DNA of 64,000 bases from assembly GCA_028015205.1 (NCBI GenBank), contig CM051511.1, positions 1,860,001-1,924,000 on the forward strand, in the 5' to 3' direction. The position numbers were made by a program, and so were the translations under genes. This document shows positions 12,201 to 23,766 of this stretch, one piece after another. Position 1 is the first letter of the stretch. Each line of letters opens with the position of its first letter. Under the pieces are notes generated by a model. The model was not told where the DNA came from. It ran no database searches and worked only from the letters and a program-made list of their open reading frames with translations. The DNA is from Mytilisepta virgata (taxonomy: Eukaryota; Mollusca; Bivalvia; Mytilida; Mytilidae).

Positions 12201-15200
12201 TAAAAAGTCTTCACTGGTTCTCCAGTTTCACAAATATTCGTAGGAGTTGTGATCTGATTTTCGGTCCTCAGTGCCTTTGCTCTATTGAAGCCACGGAACC
12301 AGCCTCGATCGTAGTAGTATGACTGTTTGTGAAACGGGACCCAGAATACTCAATTAAATATGTTCTTTCTAAGAACAGGTAATTTAACAGGAAATAGAAC
12401 TGATATCAAAATTTTACTGTTATAGAAGTAATACATAAGGAAGAGCTCTGTACCTAGATGGTAGGTTAGTCAACTATTTCTAACAAATCTTATCAGCCAA
12501 CAATCAAAGGAATACCAACCGTATCTTGTTCCTCTGAATATTTCATATGTCATGAAAAAATAGCAAAAAATAAACTCTATTCAACTTCAAGCAAAAATTT
12601 TAGTAAAATTCTTCAGATTATCAAAAAAGGACTATTTTATGTGTCCTTTTTTATGTTTAGAATTTTATTGTGACAATGTGTGCCAAATTATGGGAACTTT
12701 TGTTAGATTTCTTTGACTGATTTTTTTGTATTATTTTTTTATATTTCTAGTTTTTATAGCAACGGAGCCACTTTGCATTGATCAAAGTCATGACTTCTGT
12801 TGGCGTTCATTTTTCGATTAATTATGTTAGCGTAGGAACCCATGAGCCGTATCTGGGACTATAAAATAAGTTATAATACTCCCAGGCCGTATGTATAGTC
12901 TGTTTTTACAGGCAAAAATGTAAACTTATCTTATAAAATGCCTCAAAGGTTTTGGGATTATAAGTAATAAAAGTAGTTTTTACTGAATTCATCGGTGTGT
13001 AAACTTATATAACCGATTTACTGAATTCATCGGTGTGTAAACTTATATAACCGATTTACTGAATTCATCGGTGTGTAAACTTATATAACCGATTTACTGA
13101 ATTCATCGGTGTGTAAACTTATATAACCGATTTACTGAATTCATCGGTGTGTAAACTTATATAACCCACTCACAAATTTCGACTTTATTTAGTTTGTGAG
13201 CGAGTTGGTCGAAGAATTCCTTCAAAACATCTTTTAATACTAGAATACTACATCAAACTGTGTAAAACTTCTGTAACACAGATGCAATTAAATGGACATT
13301 TAGAAAGATAGAAACATGCAATGAGAGACATTCTTTTCCCATATGGAAAGCCTCAGTGCTACATTGTACTAATGTGTGGACTTGTGCCTATGCCTAAATC
13401 CTCTTTTATTCATTATGATAAATAGCGTCCTGTTAAATTTTAAAATATTTTCTATTATATACCAGGAGTCTTCGTTGGATGTCAACGATAATAAAGGGGA
13501 TTCATATCTCAGTCAACCAGAAACAAGACCAGATAATACAAAAGTACCAACACAAGATAATTACAACACTTGTAAGACAAAGTTGTCCAGCTGCGCTGAT
13601 CTTTGTGACGAAAATCATTTTGACAATGGCGACTTTGAGAACGGATTTTGGTTCTGTAATAATAGAGTACGTATGAAATTTCTATGATCATATGTATAGG
13701 TAAAGTCAAGAAATATCAAAGGGATATTCGAAGGATGGGAAAATCGAAACAACTGACAAACTACGGAGAACAACGAAGACAAGACCAAAACAATACATGC
13801 ACTACAATTAAAAACTAAAACCATATGAACAACATGGACCACACCAAAAAAACGGGGGTAGATTCAGGTGGTCCAGAAGAGTAAGCAGTCTCTGCTACTG
13901 CAGGACACCCGTCATGCTGCCTATGTCAAATCCGGTATAAGAAAGGGACAATATCAATGGAACAGGTCCATTTTCATTTGGGAAACGGTTTTTTTTCATA
14001 CCTGTCAACCAAGTCATTATTTTTGATAATTTAGTGATACTAAAGATATTCCTTTTTTTCAAAACCCAAACTATAAAAATCCAAAACAATTATCTAAAGA
14101 GAATTTGCTTCATGTGGTTTTAGTTTTTTTGATAGAGTTAGAGTGGTCGAAAAGGTCAAGCAATTATCGTCAATCAAACAAACAAACAACCGAAAACAAA
14201 CCAAAATTACTTATAATTTGTAGACGATCAATAACAAATCTCAAAATTGATGTTCTCAGAAAGGGTAAATAGTTCTTGTCTCAGTTCTCAGAATCTATTC
14301 ATTTGGTTTTGGTAAGGTCTGGTAAAAGTCATATTCAATGATAGAAGATAAACAAATCCAATTCCTCTAGAGAAGATACCTTTTATATTTGGGAAATAAA
14401 TGATTTCGATAAAAATCATCTAAATTTTGATAACCCCCTGTAGAATTTTAGAATCAATTGCATAAGCTTTGAAATAACATACCCTTTGTTAGAAGTTATA
14501 GGGTCCACTCCAGAAAATCACAGACCACATGCCTGATAATAGTTAATGAATGAGTTGTACACTTATCAAATATTATGTAGGTCTTAGTTATAATAATAGA
14601 CGGGAACTTGACAAGTCGAAAAATTAAGGCTTCAAGCTTTTAATAGAAATTTGTAATGTGCATATATTGATACAATGTACTACCATATGTTTGAATTATA
14701 TAGAGATCCTTTATACGACACACTACTCGGCACCAGTCGTTAAGGCGTTCATCAACACGAAGTCATGATGTCAGCCTCTTCAAACGAATGTGCAAGGTCA
14801 AACCTATAACAGGTATGTAATTTTCAGAAGTATTATTATCACTGAACGAAGGTCTTTTTTCTATTGAAATGCCAAAATTTGATGGGTTTTTAGAAACGCA
14901 TTGGCATTTTTAAGCTGTTATAATTATCTAAGAAATAATACCGAGTGACAAAACAGTGGAAAAAGTCCACAAATTCGAAGTCAAAGGAAAAGACAAAGTC
15001 AGGAGATTGGGACACAACAAACAAACGCCAAAGGAAACATGTTTAACTAAAAGAGTAAAACAATTATATAATAAAATAAACAAAAATAGAGCAAGACAGA
15101 CAACTAAAGCGCTAGCAATGTGAACTCCCATTAAAAACCGGGTGTTACATCAGGTGCTCCGGAGGGGTAAGCATTTTCTATCCCGTTAACGACACCCTAT

Positions 15201-16109
15201 CCAAATTGGCCACAGGATATGCAATCATAAGGCCAATCCTTCTTCATAAGTAAATAAAAGGGACAATATGTTAATGTTAAAAAGACAGACAGCCAAACAA
15301 GGAAAATTCATACTTACCTGAAATATCATTTGCTTGAATGCAATTGACTATTAATGCTATCTCAAATTTGAAGTAACCACAAAAATTAATTAAGTACTAT
15401 AATAAATATCAAAGTAAGTGTATTCTTCCGTAAATGGCCGTTTTCGAGTTGAGACGACTGAGTTTACGTTGGCTCGTCTTCATTCGGTATGTCGTCCAAT
15501 GAGAATCCTTAATACACTCGTTTATTGTGACTCTTGACCAATCAAACGTAACGTTGCTATACCTTTTCTGTTGGTCATACTGAAAATACATAGGTGTGCG
15601 AGGCCTAAAACCGCTGTTTTTACGGAAGAAATAGGTACTTACACTCGTTCAAGAATGAAGAACTGGAAAATCTTCAACTCGCTCCACTCGGGAAAGACGT
15701 GAATTTTAAAAACTTGTTGAATATTTCCCAGTCTTCATTTTGAACTCGTGTGAGAACCTATTATTCTTTCTACGAACAATTTACTTTGACATATCAGAAG
15801 TATAATAGGTTCTCAAGGAATAATCTTGGGACTAACACATTCTTTTGTTACATCAGAAGTTTGAGGTAAAATAGTGAGTTACGAGAGTCAGTCATATTCA
15901 TGAAGTGTGGAAGTGAATTTTCTAACAGAACAATAATGCCATATAAGCACTAATGTACATGTATATCGATTTGTAGTAATATATTCGTTGGCTTTTTGTG
16001 TCTATTTATGAATTAGCTGAAATAAAAATAAAACACTCATAGGATAAGCACTAATGATTATGGGGTGATTTTTTTTCATTTTTTTTTCTTCTTTTTTATT
16101 GGGGGGGAT

Positions 16110-16142
<33 letters not shown>

Positions 16143-19100
16143 TTATATTCAAGAATTTTTCAATTGAATAATTAAACTATTTCAATTAGCAAAGGATACA
16201 AAGAAAGAACTTGAATGGAAACTTAATATAGAAGATTTTCAAAAGAAAAAACAGACAAAGGAAAATATAAAGTCGTTTCCGAAAGCACTAAGGTATGATA
16301 AAATACAACAAAAGTATTTGTCATGTAAACATAATCTCTTATTCTCCTTAAACAGGAAGTATAATTATTAAGGCAAACATTTATCAGTTTGAACTAAGCT
16401 GATGTTTAGTACAACAGGGTACATACCGAACACAATAGCCTATTCTTTATTTCAAATGTACTGAAATTAGGTAAATCAATGAGAAACTTGTTAAAATCAG
16501 TTTCTTAAGAATGTAGAAATATAGATTCTCCTTCGGGTACGAGTGAGTTATGGAATTTCTCCACCCGAGATAGTTAAATTTTCGATTTTCAACACGCGAG
16601 CATTTAGCGAGCGCGTTAAAATCTAAACTTTAACTATTGAGGGTGGAGAAATTCCATAACTCACAAGTAAAATGAAGGAGAATCTGTTTCTCCTTTGATT
16701 TTCGACAAAAACCTCAAGAAAATGTCGTTGCTATATACTTTGTTTACATAGACGTCATTTCGGAACTTCTCTAGTTTATCGTTCTAATAACTGTAGAAAA
16801 AAGGGTGGTAATTCCCACGTAGAAATTTAATCACCGGGAAGTGGTTAAAGATAATATGTATTTTTATCCTACCGATTAAACACGTCAGGAATAGAAGAAA
16901 ACACAATAACATACAAGCAGTCAACAGAAGTCACTGAAAAGGGATCAAAATAACCCTTACAGAATAGTGAGGATAGTCAATGTGTTCTTTTATCATTATT
17001 TATAAATGTATGTATTTCATATGGTTAATTTTTGAAGGTTTATGAAGTTATGTTTTGTAATTATTTTGCAGTTTATTTTCATTTTTATTTTTTGTCCTAA
17101 ATATTTAAAAATTGTTATTCTTTTATTTAAGGTCTTTTTATAAAAGTCAAGATAACTTGATCACCTCTTATGAGGAGTTATCCGGAACTTGCAAAAATTT
17201 TGAAGAAGAGAAGAATTTACGGAGCGCCGAATTCTATGCTAAACTCTCATTCTTCGCTAACCTTGTAAGTATAGACATTTTTGAAGTAATTATATAAAAC
17301 TTAAACAGCGTGTTCATAGACTTCTATCAAAGTCTTCACATCATGGGATGCCTACAAATGTGTCGAAGAGTTCGTTTATGCAAATATTTCGTGAGAAACC
17401 ACTACTTATTGATTGGATCCATTACTGCATTTTATGTTGGAATAACCATTAAGATTTGAATTTGTTTTAAATAAAGGTGCCTAACTGATGTCTTGATCAT
17501 GGATAGGTTCAAAGTAAATAATATCTAATATGTACATTTGTACATGTATACATTTGTACATTTGTACATGTATACATTTGTACATGTATATATAATGTTT
17601 CTTTAGAAATGGCATCATGTTAGCAGCGTTTAAAACACGCAAATATAAATGAAACTTGACAATTCAAACACCATGGAAACTGTGTTACCACAGAAACATT
17701 TCAATTTTTTGTAAAACCTTTACCATCATTATGCAATTTTCACCAATGTTCAAAAAGGTCTTATGTGGCATTTCAAAGGAAATTAGTCTTAATTTCTAAT
17801 TCTGCAGAAAGTTTCATTACATTTTTTGAAGAAAAAAAGATTTTTTTCTGTCCTTTTCTCACATTTTAACCCCTACTTTCAGATTCAAAGCTTGTTCAGT
17901 TTTTGTGTTCTTGCTTTATTATGGTAAAACCTATCCTCTTTCATTTACTACTCCATATTATTGAGTAATATATTTTTCTTTGATTATCATGCAGTGAAAC
18001 TGTATCAAAATTTTAAAAATGATTCCTTTTCTTTAATACTATGTAATTACTTAAGTATTAACATATTTCACGTCGTTTATAATGCCGAATCAACATTTGA
18101 AAGGAACCATTAAAAGTATGTGAAGAAAGTCTTTCTACAATGATGCATGCGTATAATTACATTTGGGTTGTATTTCATTCAATCTTGGATATACGATTGG
18201 CTAAAAAGAATCACTTGGTTTACATGAATAATCTTTCATTACTCAATGAAAGTCACCAGCTACGAAGCCATGACAAAACTTAAAACGTGGAGTAGGAAAT
18301 TAAATAAAAAATCCCTAGAAAGTAATTTGGATACCTCAAAGGGTTAATGTAAAATTACTTTAAGGATGATCGCTGGCCAAATAGGAAATAAATAGGTTTT
18401 GAAATAGGTGTTTTAGTTTGAGAGAAGATATGAATAGTAAACAAATAAGCAAGAAAAACATATAGGTTTATGTGCTCATTTTAGAGCTATTAGGCCTTGA
18501 AAAATTGCAGGAAATGGGTTTTCTCTGGATTTTTCCTCGTCGTTGCATTGGCAACTTCAATCTCTCAGAAATGTATGAAAAAATAAAAAAGATTTCATAA
18601 GATTTTGTCAATTATTATTTTACGGTATATATGATTGAATTATAAAAGAACAAGTAGGGGTTCATGGGGGAAAAAATTCATATTTAAGAAATGGATAAAA
18701 CCCGAGGATTTCGAAAATCTGACAAAAAGACCAAAACATGACCAGCGAGCATCCTTAAGTTGTAATTATAAGAATTGAATTCTTCGCTTTGTATTATTTA
18801 ATAAGGATCTTCATACAAAATGTGCTTTGGTCAACGCTTTTACACTGCAATGTGATTTTTTGTGATTGTATATATAACGTCAACATTAATTTCATGTTTT
18901 CCGAACATATTGTTGTTGGAGATTTGGGGTATCACTGAGATAACAACCCTGACAATAACTGTAAAAAGTACAAAATTTATTTTAATGTTTCCATGCTCAA
19001 TGGGACTCAGTCCTCAATAAACCTTGGGGAAATAACGGATGTACGTTTAAATTACACAAGCAGTCCATTCGTGCTATTAATGTACGAAAGTAAGGAATAA

Positions 19101-22100
19101 AAATGATATTAAGTTCAATAAATTTTGTTTAGAAACCATTCTTAACAAATGATTACTAAACTTTTCGTCAATGATCTCTGATAAAATAATCTTTTACAGT
19201 TTCTACTAGCTGCAAAAACAGCAGCTTCCGTCCTATCAGGGTCAATAGCAATAATATCCAGTTTAGTAGACAGTGTTGTTGATCTAGCTTCCGGTATTGT
19301 CATTTGGATGACTTCCAGATCAGTTCGGAACTGTAACTATCAAAAGTTTCCAAAAGGTATTGACTTTTTTATGGTTAATTAAGAAGTATGTAGGCGAACC
19401 TGTGTATATTCGTTGTAGATGTGACTCTTATGGGAAAATTTAAAGCCAAAGTCAAAGTCTTTTAATAGATGTTTGAAATATTACAAGCTGACAACTAATT
19501 AAAAGTGTAGACTTAGCTATGTATTTGTGTAAGGAATTCATAATATACGTATAACATGTACACTATTTACTTAATCGGCAACTTTAGAATTATCTTTATC
19601 AGGGAGGCTAATGTTCAAAACAAAGGAAATCCAAAAAAGTCTTATTCAGGGCGACCAGATTCCAGACAAGAACAACATTGCCTAAGAGAGCTGAAATATT
19701 GAATTATTCACCATTAGTGATTTTCCAAAATAATTTTTCAAAATAATTTTTGAAAATAATATTTAATTTTAAGCTGGTGCAAAAACATTACCGAATCGTG
19801 TTTAATATTTTATGTTAATTCTTTTTTTTTCAAAAATCATAAGAAAATATCCCAAAGCACATACATATCAAAACAGTTCTACGAACACTTACGTGCTGGT
19901 AGTATTTTTTAGGGCACACCAAATTGATCTTTAGTTCTTTGAATTTCGCCGCTCACATTTTTGGACTATGTACATTTTTTAAGAAAAACAATTTTTTGCC
20001 GCTTCATTTTGCAAAAATGCTGAAAATTTGCCACAAATTCTTCATTTTTCAAGAAATAAAAAATAAAAATTGTTCGCCTGATTCTAGAATTTGGTAAAAA
20101 AAAAATGAGATTTTTTCCCCATTTCTTGCAATATTTTAGTTTAAAAAATGTGTGCCGCACATAAATTTGATGTTCGCCCTATAATAAACAGTCTTCAAGT
20201 ATTAAAAATTCAGCTCGCTTGCGCCTATATTTGCCATTGAAAAATTCAAAGAACTAAAAATCAATTTGGTTTGGCCTTTGTTAAAAAAAGTATGCTGTGG
20301 CATCATCTTTGTGAGAGTTGATATATAAATTTGAGCCGGGATCCTTTATTTCTCGGTTTGCTTCTTGTCTACACCATTTCTATATGTTTATTGTAGGGAT
20401 TTTGTGTTTATTTAGGATTTGAGAGTACAGCATTTTGTTGAATTTTACAACGATTACAGATGTATAGTTTATTTCAGGTAGAAAATCTCTTGAGCCCCTG
20501 GCAATCATTATATTATCGGTAATTATGGCATTGGCTTCGCTACAGCTTGTGAATGAGTCTGTACAGAAGATAATTGGACTCGCAAATAATACGAAGCTGC
20601 CTCCAACTGTAGATTTTGTTACTATTGGTATAGCGGGAGCCACCGTAGGTACGTTTTTCCAATTCTAAAATGTTACAAGATCTTTATTTTCTCCTATATG
20701 TTAAAAGATAAGCAATTTAACACAAGTAAACCACAGGGATTTATAAACCGGATGAACAAACAAAATTCACGTTTAAAGATACCGAAAAAGAAGAAAAAAA
20801 GAAGAAGAAATAAGAATAACACAAATCCTTACAAAAATCAGGACAGAACCCAGTTGCTATGGAAGAATACGTATTTCTGATTTTAATACGCACTGTTGTA
20901 TCGTTTTACCAATTCAATCTGGTTGTAAATACAAATCGGTGAAGGTGAGCAAGTCCATGTACGAGTTATTTTTGGATTTTTAGAACTTTGCAATGCAATA
21001 AATTATGAAGAGGAAATCAACGTATCCCCGAAAAACACTTTGCCAGTGTTCAGTTATTATTATTTGTGGGATTTCTTAATCTTTATGGAAACAATTTAAA
21101 AATCTCAAGAAAATACAACTAATAATTACTTATCGTTTGTATAGATTCTATCAAATAATGAAAAATCATCTCAAGAAATACATGTACAGTCAAATCTGCT
21201 TTAAGGATGATCGCTGGTCTAATAGGAAATAAATAGGATTTGAAATAGGTGTTTTAGTATGAGAGAACAAATGAATAGTAAACAAATAAGCAAGAAAAAC
21301 ATATAGGTTCATGTGCTCATTTTAGAGCTATAAGGCCTTGGAAATTTGCAGGAAATGGGTTTTCTCTGGATTTTTCATTGTCTTTGCATTGACAACTTCA
21401 GTCTCTCAGAAAGTGTATGAAAAAATAAAAAGGATTTCTTAAAATTTTGTCAAATACCAGTTTAAGGTATATATGATTGAATTATAAAAGAAAAAGTGGG
21501 GGTTCATGGGCAAAAACATTTCATGTTTAAGAAATGGATAAAACCCGAGGATTCCGAAAATCAGACAAAAAGACCAAAACCTGACCAGCGAGCATCCTTA
21601 AAGAGCACCTGTATATAGCAAATCAATGTCTATAGTATGTATGAAGAGCACTGGAAAAAAGTTCATGTTATGTACAATGATTGTAAAATTAACTTCTATA
21701 TAAATGACACCTGTTTAAAAATGGCACTTTTCTCTGGCCTCATGGGTGCCCTTTATACCAAGGTTTTACTTTACATGTAACTATTAACATTTTTACCATA
21801 TAAATCAACGTTCCAATCTGAAATATGACACACCAGTTTTTATAGTACAGAATATGCAGTTTATAGATTTTTCATTTTTTTTCAGTTGTGAAATTAATAC
21901 TGTATCTTATATGTAGAAAAGTAGAAAGCCCAACTGTTAAAGCACTTGCTCAAGATCACAGAAATGACGTGTTCTCTAATTCATTGGCTATATTATGTGG
22001 ATATTTAGGTAAGCAGTATTAAAATTAGGATTTTTTCCCCTTATCAGAAAATTTCATCATAAAAAGTTTACATTTTTATATCATATCCTTTCTTTCTCAT

Positions 22101-23703
22101 TTGTATATAAATCGCTTTTCTTTTTTAACTGCAATTAAAAACACTCATGTTCCAGTTTTTAATGTAGAATATTCACATTTAAAGCATTAATTTCAGGTTC
22201 ACAAGAATTCCAGAGAGAAACGAACGTGTCATTTATGTGTTATGTTGATCCTTTGGGGGCTATAGGTATCTGTTTATACATAGCCATAACGTGGTACATT
22301 ACGGGGAAAGGTAGGTTTAATCTAGTTAGAGATGGAATCAATCATTTATTTTGAGAAGGTGAGGAAGTAATTTCAGGTTCGTTGCTTCTAGTGTTATTTT
22401 TTAAGGCTTGGGAGCAAAATATGTTCCCATAATTTACAACTATTTGATTGCACAAAATATCCAGTCCTCTATTTTTTCTAATACTTTGTATGGTTTTTGG
22501 AGTCGAAGACAACATTTTTTTTTTAATTCTTTCTCCTTCCCTAAAAATCACACAGTTTCTCCCTTGTTGAAATGATTTTAATTTAATAATAATAGCTTCT
22601 ACCGTCCGAAGAACTTATATTCCTTTATATCATTTACAAATGTATTATTGATATGTATATTTTATTTCTTATTTATTTGTGTTGTAAACTTTACATCTAA
22701 ACCTGAAAATTTATACCGGTTATAAAAAGCAACAAGAAGAGAAACAAGAGGCTCCCAAGAGCTTGAATCGCTCATCTGTTATTTTTTGTGTAGATCTTCA
22801 ACCAATGATTATTTTTGCTATTTAATGTATACCGTAATGTATACATGTTTCGCCCTAATGTTGACTTGTACAACCAAAATATAGAATCCTGAACCCGAAT
22901 ATATATGGTTGCTAGGGACTTTTTCATCGGTTGCTAATTCGTCTGAAAATTTCATGGCAGGTAGATCTTGACCTGATGACTATTTTTACCCGATGTCAGT
23001 TTTGATCTAAATTCTTTAGTTTTTTAGATTTAAGCAAAAAACTGCAGTTCATCCACTATGTTCTATTGGCGGCCATGTTTCTTGACGGAAAAAAATAAAA
23101 CACAAAGATTATTCTAGATACCCTAGGGATCTTTCAGACTAAGTGTGGCTGTAATTAGTTCAGTGATTTCAGAGAAGAATATCTTTGAAAAAGTTTAGGA
23201 CGGACAGACGACGGACAGGTGAGCTGAAAAAAACTTTTAAAAGGCTATCATGATAAACTAAAAAGTAATGCTAACTCCAAATTAATATGTCCTTCAAAGT
23301 AAAGCTATCCTGTCTGCCGCTTTTAAAAAACATTTTCATGGAGTTTTTGACTGTCACCTGTTTAATAAGCAATAATTTTGATGCTATTTTCTTTCCAGAT
23401 CAAGCAAGGATTTTGACTGGTTTAACAGCAGATTCAACGTTAATAAGCAAAGTCACGTGGTTGTGTCTCAATCATCATTATGATGTGCTGTACGTACGCT
23501 CAGTATATGCGTATCATAGTGGATACAACTTTGTAACGGAAGTAGATGTCGTTTTATCGGAAGACTTGACCTTTAAAGAATCATGTGATATAATTGACAG
23601 TTTACATGAATCTATTGAAAGACTGGCAGATGTTGAAAGAGTACATGTTAAATCTAACTATGAAATTCGTAAGAAAAAACTAATTGAAATTAAGATTGGA
23701 TAA
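9232..23703 (+). CDS. Cation diffusion facilitator (CDF/SLC30-type) transporter, probably manganese type
   Basis: Nine exons (9232-9255, 13466-13670, 16190-16292, 17132-17264, 19200-19356, 20478-20648, 21886-22008, 22197-22310, 23399-23703) have GT/AG borders and compatible phases. They sum to 1335 nt, or 444 residues plus stop. The acidic N-terminal cytosolic part (about residues 1-145) contains FYKSQDNLI. Membrane segments begin near residue 145. TM2 carries DSVVD (179-183) and TM5 carries DHRND (288-292), the metal-site DxxxD pairs typical of Mn-CDF proteins; Zn members usually have HxxxD. The C-terminal domain (about 344-444) has the CDF cytoplasmic dimerisation fold, including VRSVYAY, EVDVVL and ERLADVERVHV. 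The family exports divalent cations by proton antiport across plasma, vesicle or Golgi membranes. Mn specificity is inferred from motifs. The first exon is the weakest call. Exons are intact, with no frameshift. A poly(A) signal lies at 23761. Confidence 0.92.
9256..13465 (+). other. CDF intron 1 (if exon 1 is right)
   Basis: AT-rich, with no other gene recognised. It holds the 38-bp tandem array at 12979-13166. An open frame at 10221-10562 on the minus strand has no recognisable features. Confidence 0.4.
12979..13166. repeat. 38-bp minisatellite, five copies
   Basis: Five head-to-tail copies begin at 12979, 13017, 13055, 13093 and 13131 (TTTACTGAATTCATCGGTGT...). The first four are almost identical and the last diverges at its 3' end. 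It lies about 300 bp upstream of CDF exon 2, inside the predicted intron. Confidence 0.95.
13466..13670 (+). CDS. CDF gene, exon 2
   Basis: Acceptor TATATACCAG, then 68 codons plus one base encoding an acidic soluble segment starting ESSLDVNDNKG and ending FWFCNNRV. Two donors sit close together: GTACGT at 13667 and GTATGA at 13671. Only the second gives phase 1, which matches exon 3, so it was chosen. Confidence 0.82.
13702..14017 (-). mobile_element. Penelope-like element, truncated 3' tail (in CDF intron 2)
   Basis: Same 3' tail as at 2147-2472 and 37.6-37.85 kb, in antisense orientation to the CDF gene and starting only about 30 bp after the exon 2 donor. It ends inside the last reverse-transcriptase codons. 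5'-truncated. Confidence 0.8.
14928..15175 (-). repeat. Possible second type of retroelement 3' tail
   Basis: It contains ACATCAGGTGCTCCGGAGGG, resembling the CTCAGGTGCTCCGGAAGAG motif in the Penelope-like tails, next to A-rich sequence. Shorter related pieces appear near 24530-24640 and 60090. The call rests on this motif only. Confidence 0.35.
15412..15640. mobile_element. MITE with imperfect ~30-bp terminal inverted repeats
   Basis: Left end AAGTAAGTGTATTCTTCCGT is matched by the reverse complement of the right end, AAGTACCTATTTCTTCCGT. The interior is non-coding. It lies in CDF intron 2 and abuts another inverted repeat. Confidence 0.6.
15642..15754. repeat. Imperfect palindrome
   Basis: Arms of about 40 bp: CACTCGTTCAAGAATGAAGA against the reverse complement of TCTTCATTTTGAACTCGTGTG. 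It directly follows the MITE at 15412-15640 and may be part of a composite. Confidence 0.55.
16111..16141. repeat. Poly-T tract
   Basis: About 30 consecutive T, directly after a short G-run, about 50 bp upstream of the CDF exon 3 acceptor. Confidence 0.95.
16190..16292 (+). CDS. CDF gene, exon 3
   Basis: Acceptor TTTCAATTAG, donor GTATGA. Lysine/glutamate-rich, starting KDTKKELEWKL and ending SFPKALR. Phase 1 in, phase 2 out. Confidence 0.85.
16524..16684. mobile_element. Palindromic MITE, family P2
   Basis: A 161-bp palindrome. The outer arms GATTCTCCTTC and GAAGGAGAATC flank the inner arms GGAATTTCTCCACCC and GGGTGGAGAAATTCC. The centre CGCGAGCATTTAGCGAGCGCG is GC-rich. It is non-coding, in CDF intron 3, and would fold into a long hairpin in the pre-mRNA. 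Confidence 0.85.
16813..16906. repeat. Dispersed ~95-bp element, copy 1
   Basis: Closely matches the spacer of the foldback repeat at 31112-31206, sharing GTAGAAATTTAATCACCGGG and ACCGATTAAACACGTCA. TTTAATCACCGGG and the downstream TACCGATTAAA form an imperfect internal hairpin. There is no coding frame. Confidence 0.8.
17132..17264 (+). CDS. CDF gene, exon 4
   Basis: Acceptor TTTTATTTAAG, donor GTAAGT. Encodes SFYKSQDNLITSYEEL through EFYAKLSFFANL, the family's Tyr-Lys-x-Gln-x-x-hydrophobic stretch before TM1 and the start of TM1. Phase 2 in, phase 0 out. Confidence 0.92.
17531..17592. repeat. TACATTTG / TACATGTA microsatellite
   Basis: Short interleaved repeats of TACATTTG and TACATGTA, close to self-complementary. 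In CDF intron 4. Confidence 0.85.
18360..18758 (+). mobile_element. TTAA-flanked MITE, copy 2 (in CDF intron 4)
   Basis: Same family and orientation as copy 1. TTAA is present at both ends and the inverted ends are preserved. Confidence 0.88.
19200..19356 (+). CDS. CDF gene, exon 5
   Basis: Acceptor CTTTTACAG, donor GTATTG. Encodes the end of TM1 and TM2, starting FLLAAKTAASVLSGS. The metal-site motif DSVVD lies in SLVDSVVDLASG. Phase 0 in, phase 1 out. Confidence 0.95.
19913..20275. mobile_element. MITE with ~33-bp terminal inverted repeats
   Basis: Left arm CACACCAAATTGATCTTTAG and on to GAATTT; the right arm from 20242 is its reverse complement with few mismatches. The interior is AT-rich and non-coding. 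In CDF intron 5. Confidence 0.75.
20478..20648 (+). CDS. CDF gene, exon 6
   Basis: Acceptor TTTATTTCAG, donor GTACGT. Encodes GRKSLEPLAIIILSVIM through AGATV: the loop after TM2 with the conserved Gly-Arg-x-x-x-Glu-Pro, TM3 and the start of TM4. Phase 1 in and out. Confidence 0.95.
21201..21601 (+). mobile_element. TTAA-flanked MITE, copy 3 (in CDF intron 6)
   Basis: About 400 bp, same orientation as the other four copies, TTAA at both ends. This is the second family copy inside this one gene. Confidence 0.88.
21886..22008 (+). CDS. CDF gene, exon 7
   Basis: Acceptor TTTTTTCAG, donor GTAAGC. Encodes VKLILYLICRKVESPTVKAL, then the TM5 metal-site motif DHRND in AQDHRNDVFSNSLAI. Phase 1 in and out. 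Confidence 0.95.
22197..22310 (+). CDS. CDF gene, exon 8
   Basis: Acceptor TTAATTTCAG, donor GTAGGT. Encodes the TM5-TM6 loop and TM6, including YVDPLGAIGICLYIAITWY; the Asp-Pro-x-Gly-Ala pattern is typical of CDF TM6. Phase 1 in and out. Confidence 0.95.
22739..23225. repeat. Dispersed repeat ending in a GACGGA microsatellite (in CDF intron 8)
   Basis: It opens AACAAGAGGCTCCCAAGAGC and closes with GGACGGACAGACGACGGACA followed by GGTGAGCTGAAAA. GACGGA-type microsatellites also close the elements at 765-1490, 50870-51830 and 54865-56215. Non-coding, class unknown. Confidence 0.6.
23399..23703 (+). CDS. CDF gene, last exon (cytoplasmic domain)
   Basis: Acceptor TTTCTTTCCAG. Encodes about 100 residues from DQARILTGLTAD to KKKLIEIKIG, then TAA. 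Contains SKVTWLCLNH, YVRSVYAYH, TEVDVVLSEDL and SIERLADVERVHVK, the CDF C-terminal dimerisation domain. Confidence 0.95.
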
Positions 23704-23760
23704 ATTTTTATTGTTACGAACTGGAAAAATAGTGCTAATATTCCTTTGTTAAATTGTTGA

Positions 23761-23766
23761 AATAAA
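23761..23766 (+). terminator. Poly(A) signal of the CDF gene
   Basis: AATAAA 58 bp after the stop codon, in AT-rich sequence. Confidence 0.75.

Noticed and set aside
13376..13687. CDF exon 2 as a first exon starting at the Met at 13376
   Set aside because: The 30 residues before Glu-Ser-Ser-Leu are encoded by typical intron-end sequence with a clear acceptor at 13465, and the peptide does not fit the hydrophilic N-terminus of the family.
20698..20880. Lysine-rich 60-codon frame (+)
   Set aside because: It lies in CDF intron 6, is A-rich, and lacks splice sites or homology features.
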